From Desulfovibrio oxyclinae DSM 11498 (GTDB taxonomy: Bacteria; Desulfobacterota; Desulfovibrionia; Desulfovibrionales; Desulfovibrionaceae), in the NCBI RefSeq assembly GCF_000375485.1, contig NZ_AQXE01000005.1:1-64000 (forward strand): DNA of 64,000 nucleotides. Direction: 5' to 3'. The notes under the pieces are model-generated. The model searched no databases, had not been told where the DNA came from, and saw only the letters and a program-made list of their open reading frames with translations. Numbering within the stretch: position 1 is the first letter of the stretch; each line of letters begins with the position of its first letter. A program made the translations under genes and the position numbers. Positions 46,105-53,655 of this stretch are shown here, piece after piece.

Positions 46105-47088
46105 CTAGTCGTACTGGACAGCGCTGAACTTCATCAGGGATTCCCAGTCGTGGATGGCTTCCACGTAGCGGATGGTTCCCGTCTTGCCGCGCATGACCAG
46201 CGAGGAGGTCTCGGCGCCGTGGCCGGTGTACTTCACACCTTTGAGGAAGGTGCCGCCGGAAATGCCGGTGGCGGCGAAGAACAGGTCATCGGAGCCCACG
46301 AGGTCCGCGACCTTGTAGACGCGGCGCAGGTCCATGCCCGCTTCGGCCAGTGCGTTCTTCTCGTCCTGACGCTGGGGATCCAGCTTGCAGAACATCTCGC
46401 CGCCCATGATGCGTATGGCGATGGCGGAGAGAACGCCTTCGGGGGTGCCGCCGGTGCCCATCATGACGTCAACTTCGCTGCGCGGGTCGATGGCCATGAG
46501 GGAGCCGGTGATGTCGCCGTCCGTGTGCAGCTGGATGCGTGCGCCGGATTCGCGGATCTCGCTGATGAGCTTCTTGTGGCGCGGCTTGTCGAGGACGAAG
46601 ACGACCAGATCGTCCACGTCTTTTTCCAGCGCCTTGGCGATGTATTTCAGGTTGTGCTGCGTGGGGGCTTCGATGTCCACCACGTGTTTGGCCTGAGCCG
46701 GAACGACGAGCTTCTGCATGTAGTAGCTCGGGCCCGGATCGAACATGGCTCCGCCGGGGGCCACACCCACGACCGAGATGGCGTTGGGGCGGCCGAAGGC
46801 CAGCAGGTTGGTGCCTTCCAGCGGGTCCACGGCGATGTCCACCTTGGGGCCGTTTCCGCGTCCGAGGCGCTCTCCGTTGAAGAGCATGGGCGCGTCGTCC
46901 TTTTCTCCTTCACCGATCATTACGGTGCCCTCAAGGTCGAGGGAGTTGAAGCAAAGGCGCATGGCGTCCACTGCAGCCTTGTCGGCGGCGTCCTTGTCTC
47001 CGCGGCCCAGCCAGCGGGCACAGGCGAGTGCGGCGGCCTCGGTCACGCGGACGAGGTCCATGGCAAGGTTTTTCTGGGGGGCTTCCAT
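46105..47088 (-). CDS. glpX: Fructose-1,6-bisphosphatase, class II
   Basis: GlpX hydrolyses fructose-1,6-bisphosphate to fructose-6-phosphate in gluconeogenesis. The 327-aa protein has the class II metal-binding motifs GTVMIGEGEKDDAPML and VDPLEGTN, GVAPGGAMFDPGP, and the later VMMGTGGTPEGVLSA. Start at 47088, with AGGAGAA upstream; the longer open frame is a shadow of tkt. It lies 10 nt after tkt and ends the seven-gene unit. Fructose-6-phosphate is also a transketolase product, so the pair makes metabolic sense. Confidence 0.95.
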   Translation of the reverse strand: MEAPQKNLAMDLVRVTEAAALACARWLGRGDKDAADKAAVDAMRLCFNSLDLEGTVMIGEGEKDDAPMLFNGERLGRGNGPKVDIAVDPLEGTNLLAFGRPNAISVVGVAPGGAMFDPGPSYYMQKLVVPAQAKHVVDIEAPTQHNLKYIAKALEKDVDDLVVFVLDKPRHKKLISEIRESGARIQLHTDGDITGSLMAIDPRSEVDVMMGTGGTPEGVLSAIAIRIMGGEMFCKLDPQRQDEKNALAEAGMDLRRVYKVADLVGSDDLFFAATGISGGTFLKGVKYTGHGAETSSLVMRGKTGTIRYVEAIHDWESLMKFSAVQYD

Positions 47089-47098
47089 GGGTATTCTC

Positions 47099-49075
47099 CT
47101 AGAATTTTTCCTTGATGATCCGGGCGAAGTTGTCCGGGGTGAATCCGTACTTCTCCGAAAGCAGCTTGCCGGGAGCGGACTGGCCAAAGTGGTCCAGGCC
47201 GAGAACGACGCCGTTGCATCCGACGTATTTGTACCAGGTTTCCGGGCGTCCGGCCTCTGCGGCGGCACGTGCGGTCACCTCGGGCGGCAATACCTCGGTT
47301 TTATACGATTCCGGCTGTTCGTCAAACAGTTTGAAGCTGACCATATTGACCACGCGAACCTTGCGGTCCAGCAGCTTGGCGGTATCGAGCGCCAGGGCCA
47401 CTTCCGAGCCGGAAGCCATGATGATCAGGTCAGGGGTGCCGTCGCAGTCCTTGATGACGTAGCCGCCCTTTGCGGTGCCTTCGGCCATGGCCGGATATTC
47501 GGCCGGGTCCAGCACGGGCAGGCCCTGACGGGTCAGGAACAGGCAGCTGGGGTGCTTTTCGGAGCGCAGCGCCATGTCGATGCAGCGGGAGGTCTCATTG
47601 GCGTCGCAGGGGCGCATGTCAACGAGGTCCGGGATCAGCCGCAGGGAGGCGATGTGCTCGATGGGCTGGTGCGTGGGGCCGTCTTCGCCCACCCAGAAGG
47701 AGTCGTGGGTGAAGATGTACATGGCGGGCAGTTCCTGCAGCGCGGACATGCGAATGGCGTTGCGGCAGTAGTCGGAGAAGGTCAGGAACGTAGCGCCGAA
47801 CGGGATGATGCCCCCGTGCAGGCACAGGCCGTTCATGATGGCGGCCATGGGGAATTCGCGAACGCCCACGGCGAGGTTGCGCGCGCCGTAGCCGTCGATG
47901 CCGAAGTTGCCCACGGTCTCGCGGTAGTGGCCGGTCTGGTTCGACGGGTCGAGGTCCGCGGAGCCGCCCATGAGGTTGGGCAGTTCGTCCATGACGGCAT
48001 TGAGGCAGGCACCCCACGCCTTGCGGGTGGCGATGGTTTCGCCCGGCTCAAAGGACGGCAGTTCGACCTTGAGCGCGCCACGGTCCTGATTGATCTGTTC
48101 CCAGAGCTTCTTGAATTCGGGGTCCTTGGCGAGCTTGGCGTCAAGGTTTGCCTGCCAGTCGGCCACGCGCTTCTTCATGTCGGCCTGACGGGAGCGGAAG
48201 TGTTCCACCGCGTCGGACGGAACGTGGAATTCATCGGCGGGCAGGCCGAGCTTGTCCTTGGTGGCCTTGATCTCGTCGGCCTTCATGGGTGCGCCGTGGG
48301 TGTTGTGATCGCCTTCCATGTTGGCGGAACCCTTGGCCATAGTGGTGTGACAGACGATGAGCGTGGGTTTTTCGGTCTCCAGCTGTGCGGTGGCGACGGC
48401 CTTGCGGATGGCGTTGTGATCGTGGCCGTCCACGTCCAGCACCTGCCAGCACATGCCTTCGAACACCTTGCGGTAATCGGTGCAGTCGGCGCGGTTGGTG
48501 GGACCGGCGAGCTGGATCTTGTTGGAGTCATAGAAAACGGTGAGCTTGCCGAGCTTCCACAGACCGGCAAGCGAGGCTGCACCGAGAGCGATTGGCTCCT
48601 GCAGGTCGCCGTCGGAGCTCAGGGTGTAGGTGTGGTGGTCGCAGACGTCGCTGCCGAGCTTGTCGCGCAAAAACGCCTCGGCCACCGCAAAGCCGACGGA
48701 CATGGCGAAGCCCTGTCCGAGCGGACCGGTGGTGGCTTCGACGCCCGGCGTCAGGTGCGATTCGGGATGGCCCGGAGTCAGGCTGTCGAGCTGGCGAAAA
48801 TTCTTGAGGGCGTCCATTTCCAGAAAACCGGCCATGTGCAGCAGGCTGTAAAGGAGCATGGATTCGTGCCCGGCCGAGAGGATGAACCGGTCGCGGTTGA
48901 ACCACTTGGGGTTCTCCGGATCGTAATTCAAAAAGTCGGAATAGAGCAGGGTGGCGAAATCGGCCGAGGACATGGCCCCGCCGGGGTGACCGGAGTTGGC
49001 CTTGGCCACGCCGTCCATGATCAGACCTTTGATCACGGCAACCGTTTTCTGGTCCATTTCGGTGTTGATAGTCAT
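47099..49075 (-). CDS. tkt: Transketolase
   Basis: Transketolase moves two-carbon units between sugar phosphates in the non-oxidative pentose phosphate pathway using thiamine diphosphate. The 658-aa length is normal. Motifs include GMANSGHPGG-like KANSGHPGGAMSSAD, the TPP motif SDGDLQEPIALGAASLAG, GWxxxxVDGHD-like CWQVLDVDGHDHNAI, and DSFWVGEDGPTHQPIEH. The C-terminal domain is complete. It lies between rpiB (20 nt upstream) and glpX, all on the minus strand. Confidence 0.97.
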   Translation of the reverse strand: MTINTEMDQKTVAVIKGLIMDGVAKANSGHPGGAMSSADFATLLYSDFLNYDPENPKWFNRDRFILSAGHESMLLYSLLHMAGFLEMDALKNFRQLDSLTPGHPESHLTPGVEATTGPLGQGFAMSVGFAVAEAFLRDKLGSDVCDHHTYTLSSDGDLQEPIALGAASLAGLWKLGKLTVFYDSNKIQLAGPTNRADCTDYRKVFEGMCWQVLDVDGHDHNAIRKAVATAQLETEKPTLIVCHTTMAKGSANMEGDHNTHGAPMKADEIKATKDKLGLPADEFHVPSDAVEHFRSRQADMKKRVADWQANLDAKLAKDPEFKKLWEQINQDRGALKVELPSFEPGETIATRKAWGACLNAVMDELPNLMGGSADLDPSNQTGHYRETVGNFGIDGYGARNLAVGVREFPMAAIMNGLCLHGGIIPFGATFLTFSDYCRNAIRMSALQELPAMYIFTHDSFWVGEDGPTHQPIEHIASLRLIPDLVDMRPCDANETSRCIDMALRSEKHPSCLFLTRQGLPVLDPAEYPAMAEGTAKGGYVIKDCDGTPDLIIMASGSEVALALDTAKLLDRKVRVVNMVSFKLFDEQPESYKTEVLPPEVTARAAAEAGRPETWYKYVGCNGVVLGLDHFGQSAPGKLLSEKYGFTPDNFARIIKEKF

Positions 49076-49095
49076 TTGGTTATGTCCTTGCGGGG

Positions 49096-49533
49096 CTATT
49101 GTTTGACACTGTCGATGAGATCGACGCGACGTTTGTGGCGGTCGCCTTCGAACTCGGTTTCCAGAAAGATCTTCAGGATGTCGAGGGCGGCGCCGATGCC
49201 GGTGACGCGTTCGCCCATGCAGATGATGTTGGCATCATTGTGGGCACGCGCCAGACGGGCGTGAAATTCGTTGCTGCACACGGCCGCGCGCACGCCGCTG
49301 TAGCGGTTGGCGGTCATAGCCATGCCCTGACCGGTGCCGCAGACGAGGATTCCCGTGACGCCGTCCTGCACCATTTCGGCGACCTTGGCGGCATAGATCG
49401 GGTAGTCGCAGCTATCCAGGCAGTCCGGGCCCAGATCTTCCACTTCGTAACCCCATTCGCCAAGCGCCTTGACGAACGCGGCCTTCATGTTGAATCCGCC
49501 GTGGTCCGAACCGATGACGATTTTCTTGCTCAT
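49096..49533 (-). CDS. rpiB: Ribose-5-phosphate isomerase B
   Basis: RpiB interconverts ribose-5-phosphate and ribulose-5-phosphate. The 145-aa protein shows IGSDHGGFNMK, DYPIYAAKVAEMV and the catalytic Cys region GILVCGTGQGMAMTANR, then NDANIICMGERVTG. Its start codon overlaps the stop of the upstream coiled-coil gene (four bases, ATGA), indicating translational coupling. It feeds transketolase, the next gene. Confidence 0.95.
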   Translation of the reverse strand: MSKKIVIGSDHGGFNMKAAFVKALGEWGYEVEDLGPDCLDSCDYPIYAAKVAEMVQDGVTGILVCGTGQGMAMTANRYSGVRAAVCSNEFHARLARAHNDANIICMGERVTGIGAALDILKIFLETEFEGDRHKRRVDLIDSVKQ

Positions 49534-49826
49534 TTTGCTCCGTCCTGCTTCTCGAACTCGCCGCGAAGCGTTGCGATCTCTTCCTTGAGGAATTCGATCT
49601 GCTTCAGGCAGAGTTCCTTTTCCTGTTTTTTCCCTCGCGGTGCTTCCGCGATGTGGCCGAGCGTCACATATTCTTCTTCGAGCTGTTTTTCAAGTCGGCT
49701 GATTTCGAAGCGGCGCATGCCCTTGCCCAGAAGTTTCTTCATCTCGCGCCACCATGTGGACAGGCCGAGTTTGAGGGTCTCGCCCAGGGTCTGCGTTGCG
49801 GTCTGTTGATCGTGCCGGGTGGTCAT
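49530..49826 (-). CDS. Small coiled-coil protein of unknown function
   Basis: A 98-aa hydrophilic protein. Its C-terminal two-thirds are predicted to be coiled coil (RRFEISRLEKQLEEEYVTLG, then QIEFLKEEIATLRGEFEKQ). There is no signal peptide or membrane segment. AAGGAG lies 8 nt before the ATG. I do not recognise a family. Overlap with rpiB and close spacing to the LolB-like gene show that it belongs to this operon. A role in cell envelope or as a partner protein is possible but unsupported. Confidence 0.75.
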   Translation of the reverse strand: MTTRHDQQTATQTLGETLKLGLSTWWREMKKLLGKGMRRFEISRLEKQLEEEYVTLGHIAEAPRGKKQEKELCLKQIEFLKEEIATLRGEFEKQDGAK

Positions 49827-49863
49827 GTTACACGCTCCTTGTCGAAATTGTGGTCAGGGCCGC

Positions 49864-50658
49864 TCATTCGGCCGGGGGAAACGCGCACACGGCGCGGATA
49901 ACGGTTTTATCCGGTAAATCCAGTTCAAGGGCTTTTTCGTTCCACGAAGTGAGCATAAGCTCTCGGTTGCGGATGCGCAAGACACCCCGGTCGCCGTTTT
50001 CGAGGGTGAAAATGATGCGCTCGGGTGCGGGGCCGTCATCATAGCCGTCGATGTCGGCCCGCCAGGGGATGACCCTTCCGGCCCGGCGGATTTCCCCTTC
50101 CATGCGCAGGGGACGGCCGAGGGAGTCGGTCTGCAGCACGGATACGGGACCCTCTTCGAAGGTGTAAGTCGGCCGGTCCTTCTGGACCATGGCGATGGCG
50201 TAACGATTCGGAACAACCGAGTGAAAGGTGCCGCCGGACAGCCGCGCAAGATCGCTCAGGGAAAAAGGCAGCGGCAGGCCCAGCGCCATGGCCGCGATGA
50301 CCGGATCTTCGCACCAGTAAGCGGTTTCGCGGTCCGGGTAATAGGCCAGCAGGCCATTCTCGTCCTCGCGCATCAGGGCTACGGTGGAGCCGAAGCCGGC
50401 AGAGGCGTTCAGTCGCAGCGCGCCGTCGAGTTCGCCCCACAGGTCGATGCTCAGGCGGCCGCTTTGTTTCTTGGGCAGGGTGCGGGAAAAGAGAAAGGAT
50501 GCCTCGGCGCGGATGCCTTCCGCCGGAAGCGGGGCAAGATAGGTGCGCGTAAAGGCTTCCCACGCCTTGTCCGCCTCGGGCGGCGGCAGCGGGGTAGGCT
50601 TGGCGCAGGCCGTGAGCAGCAAAGCGCCCATGAGCATCAGCGGCAGCAGTCGCCTCAT
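49864..50658 (-). CDS. LolB-like outer-membrane lipoprotein
   Basis: A 264-aa lipoprotein with the signal MRRLLPLMLMGALLLTACAK (acylated Cys 18). The mature domain (about 40-260) has beta-rich stretches such as EASFLFSRTLPKKQSGRLSI and NGLLAYYPDRETAYWC. Its place after a TPR lipoprotein and its size suggest LolB, which receives lipoproteins from LolA at the outer membrane; identity is low in this family, so the name is tentative. The start overlaps the TPR stop (ATGA), and the start was chosen from the signal peptide. Confidence 0.7.
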   Translation of the reverse strand: MRRLLPLMLMGALLLTACAKPTPLPPPEADKAWEAFTRTYLAPLPAEGIRAEASFLFSRTLPKKQSGRLSIDLWGELDGALRLNASAGFGSTVALMREDENGLLAYYPDRETAYWCEDPVIAAMALGLPLPFSLSDLARLSGGTFHSVVPNRYAIAMVQKDRPTYTFEEGPVSVLQTDSLGRPLRMEGEIRRAGRVIPWRADIDGYDDGPAPERIIFTLENGDRGVLRIRNRELMLTSWNEKALELDLPDKTVIRAVCAFPPAE

Positions 50659-52385
50659 TGCAGCCCCTTGATCTTGGCCTTCACCGCATCCGGGTCGGAG
50701 TGGCCGAGTTCGATGGCCTTGCGGTAAGCGGCGCGGGCTTCGGAGTTCTTGTCGAGAGCCGCGGCGATGTCGCCGTAATGGTCCCAAAGATCGGGGATGT
50801 TTGGCCGCTGCGTTACGGCCTCGTTGATGTATTTCCACGCCTTGTCGTATTCGCCCAGCTTGTAGTGTACCCAGGCGAGGGAGTCGGCGATGAAGCCGCT
50901 TTGCGGATCAAGTCGGTAGGCCGCCTGAACCAGCACGAGCGCACGGCGCAGGTCACGGTTTTCCTCGGCGAGAGTATAGCCCACGAAGTTCAGGGCCTGC
51001 GGATTGTCGGGATGCGCGGCCAGCATGGTCTCCATGTACTCAAGCGCATCGTCCCGGCGGCCCATGGTCTCCAGAAGGGCACCCTTTTCGTACATGAGTT
51101 CCGGGTCGTCATGTTTGACTTTCAGCCCGGCTTCAAGGGTGTCGAGCGCCTGCTCCATGCGGTCGATCTCCACGAGGATGGCCGCTTCAAGAAGGTAGAA
51201 CTGGTTGTTTTCAGGAAAGAGTTCGCGACCCTCGCGCGTCAGTTCGAGGGCTTCGTCGGAGCGGCCCACGGAATGCAGCAGCCTGCCGCGAAACTCCAGT
51301 GCGCGGGAATAAAAAGGGTGGCCTTTTTCGATCTTTTCGAGCGCTTCGGCGGCCTTGATGCCGTCGTTCTCGCCTTCCCATGCGATGACCGCCTTGTAGA
51401 ACCAGTATTCGCCGGGCGGGTTGCCGTCAGAGGCCAGTGCGTCGAGCACGGTTGAGGCCTGCGCGTGGAATCCTTCGTTGAGAAAAAGGGAGGCCGCGTC
51501 GAGCAGAAACGCTTTGCTGTTGGGGCCGTCCAGCGAAAGGCGCATGGCCTCGTCCACGTTGTTCAGCTTCAGGTTGAGCAGGATCACCCGCAGCCGGACC
51601 TCGTTGCGCACATCACCCATGGACAGGATGCGGCGGTAGGTCTTCTCGGCTTCGGAGTACTTGCCCACTGTTTCGTAAAGATAAGCCAGCTCTGCCAACG
51701 CTTCGAAATTGTTCGGGTCTTGCTTCAGAGCGTTCTTGAGGTCGGCTATGGCCAGCTGCGTCTCGCCCAGCCGGGCGCGGGCGCTGGCGAACAGCAACAG
51801 CACATCCGGGGTGCGGGCCTCCTTGGAGAGCCGTTTCAGCTGATCCAGCGCCTCGGCGGGCATCCCGGAATCCAGATACGCTTGCGCCAGACGGATGCGC
51901 ACCTCGTATTCCTCGGGGTGTGCCTTGACGTAATCTTCAAGAATCGTGAGGCCCTTCTTGCGCTTGCCTTCCTGCATCCACGAACGGGCCAGATAGGTCG
52001 TCAGAAGCGGGTTCTCGGGGAATTTCGCCAGCCCGTCGGTCAGGATGTCGCGGGCTCTGGCTCCGGCGTCCGGGCTGTTCCAGTACAGGCTTGCCAGCTC
52101 AAGGTAGAGCTGCGGGTCCGGCTCGGCCCCGATGACGCGGCGCAGGGCATCGGCCGCAGAGGTGCGAAGTTCCGCGAGCGTTGTCTGGTCCGGTGCTTCG
52201 CCGCTCATGCTCAGGCGGTTTATTCTGGAAAGATAGTCCTGATACAGCAGGTAGTTGTACGTGGTTCTGGCTTCGAGGGACTGCGGCGCGGCTTTGACCG
52301 GATCGCTCGGCGCGGGGGCGGTCTTCGGCGCGCAGGCCCCGAGCAGGAGGCACAGGGCCAGGGGCAGGAGTGCGGTGCGCTTCAT
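50655..52385 (-). CDS. TPR-repeat lipoprotein
   Basis: A 576-aa lipoprotein with the signal MKRTALLPLALCLLLGACAP (acylated Cys 18). The rest is a long array of about a dozen tetratricopeptide repeats, e.g. DLKNALKQDPNNFEALAELA and KAWKYINEAVTQRPNIPDLW. TPR lipoproteins scaffold envelope complexes and often lie beside lolB. GGAGACC precedes the ATG. It follows rpoH by 19 nt and overlaps the LolB-like gene. The binding partner is unknown. Confidence 0.9.
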   Translation of the reverse strand: MKRTALLPLALCLLLGACAPKTAPAPSDPVKAAPQSLEARTTYNYLLYQDYLSRINRLSMSGEAPDQTTLAELRTSAADALRRVIGAEPDPQLYLELASLYWNSPDAGARARDILTDGLAKFPENPLLTTYLARSWMQEGKRKKGLTILEDYVKAHPEEYEVRIRLAQAYLDSGMPAEALDQLKRLSKEARTPDVLLLFASARARLGETQLAIADLKNALKQDPNNFEALAELAYLYETVGKYSEAEKTYRRILSMGDVRNEVRLRVILLNLKLNNVDEAMRLSLDGPNSKAFLLDAASLFLNEGFHAQASTVLDALASDGNPPGEYWFYKAVIAWEGENDGIKAAEALEKIEKGHPFYSRALEFRGRLLHSVGRSDEALELTREGRELFPENNQFYLLEAAILVEIDRMEQALDTLEAGLKVKHDDPELMYEKGALLETMGRRDDALEYMETMLAAHPDNPQALNFVGYTLAEENRDLRRALVLVQAAYRLDPQSGFIADSLAWVHYKLGEYDKAWKYINEAVTQRPNIPDLWDHYGDIAAALDKNSEARAAYRKAIELGHSDPDAVKAKIKGLQ

Positions 52386-52404
52386 CGGGTCTCCATGGTT
52401 TGGG

Positions 52405-53430
52405 CTATGCCTCTTCCTCGATCCAGTCGCGGGAGAAGTCCTTGACCGCCTCGGCGAGGTGCTCGCGAATCTTGGTGAGCAGGCGGGCCTCAATCTGCCG
52501 TACGCGCTCGCGGGTAACGCCGAAGCGTTCGCCCACTTCCCGCAGCGTCACGGGATTTTCCGAAAGCAGCCGCTCGCGGAGAATGACCAGCTCCTTCTCG
52601 TTGAGGATGGGCTCAATACCCTTGATGTTTTGCAGCAGGATCTCGGTGATTTCGTCGTTGGCGAGCTTTTCTTCCACGCCGGGGTCCAACGCGGGCAGGA
52701 AGTCCATGCGCGTGGCGTCGGATTCCTCGCCGATGGGCGCGTTGAGCGACATGTCGTTGCGCGACAGGCGCTGGTCCATCTCCTCGATGTCCGAGGGGCT
52801 GACGTCGAGCTTTTCGGAGAGCAGCTCGGTGGTGGGGTCGAAACCCATGGTCTGGAGCCGCTGGCGTTCCTTGTTCAGGTTGTAGAACAGCTTGCGCTGG
52901 GTCTGCGTGGTGCCCACCTTGACCATGCGCCAGTTGTCCATGATGTACTTGAGGATGTACGCCTTGACCCAGAACGCCGCGTAATAGGAAAACTTGATGC
53001 CCTTTTCCGGATCGAATTTCTGAACGGCCTTCATTAGACCTACGTTGCCTTCCTGCACCAGGTCGAGCGCGTTCTGCATCCAGCGCCGCTGGAAGTCCAT
53101 GGCGATCTTGACCACCAGGCGCAAATGCGAGGACACCAGCCGGAACGCGGCGTCCTGATCGTTGTCGTCACGCACGCGGCGGGCGAGCTCCAGCTCCTCT
53201 TCGGGCTTGAGCATGGGAAAGCGCGCGATCTCCCGCAGGTACAACTGCAGCGGGTCGCGTATGGAGACCTCCGAACTCTTGCGGTCAAAGGACGCGGGCA
53301 GGGTCGGGGTCTTGGTCACCGGAAGAAATTCGTCTCGCGACGCTTCCTCTTCGGAGATGATCTCGGGATCGATCTCTTCTTCTTCGGTGATTTCGATTTC
53401 GGGATCGATGCTCTTCTTATCGGGTGCCAT
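52405..53430 (-). CDS. rpoH: RNA polymerase sigma-32 (RpoH-type) factor
   Basis: A sigma-70 family factor of about 341 aa, most like heat-shock sigma-32. An acidic N-terminal segment of about 60 residues (EITEEEEIDPEIISEEEAS) precedes region 1.2 (DPLQLYLREIARFPML), region 2 (DLVQEGNVGLMKAVQKFDP, then the RpoH-like FSYYAAFWVKAYILKYIMDN) and region 4 (VTLREVGERFGVTRERVRQ). The RpoH-box segment is seen as MVKVGTTQTQRKLFYNLNKE. The start at 53430 is uncertain; a TTG 19 codons earlier is possible. It heads the seven-gene operon. Confidence 0.9.
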   Translation of the reverse strand: MAPDKKSIDPEIEITEEEEIDPEIISEEEASRDEFLPVTKTPTLPASFDRKSSEVSIRDPLQLYLREIARFPMLKPEEELELARRVRDDNDQDAAFRLVSSHLRLVVKIAMDFQRRWMQNALDLVQEGNVGLMKAVQKFDPEKGIKFSYYAAFWVKAYILKYIMDNWRMVKVGTTQTQRKLFYNLNKERQRLQTMGFDPTTELLSEKLDVSPSDIEEMDQRLSRNDMSLNAPIGEESDATRMDFLPALDPGVEEKLANDEITEILLQNIKGIEPILNEKELVILRERLLSENPVTLREVGERFGVTRERVRQIEARLLTKIREHLAEAVKDFSRDWIEEEA

Positions 53431-53655
53431 TGTCGTATCTGGGGTATATTCGGCGGGCAAATGCGCCCGTTTTCGATTTTGGAACAATAAAAAATGAGCG
53501 TATATTTTTTATTTGTCCTTTTCAATGTTTTTCGCTAGGGCCGGACTCTCCCCCAATGTCCGGAGGCTTGATTTTTCGCGACTTCCGGGTTATATCAAAT
53601 AATCTTGATATTAGAATGAAGCTCCCCGCGTCCGGGGACGGCACTGGAGACCATC

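Noticed and set aside
53500..53655. Possible SAM, SAH or cobalamin riboswitch upstream of metH
   Set aside because: The leader has two small GC-rich hairpins (GTCCGGAGG region, TCCCCGCGTCCGGGGA), but I cannot find the conserved core of any of these riboswitches. A covariance search with Rfam models would settle it.
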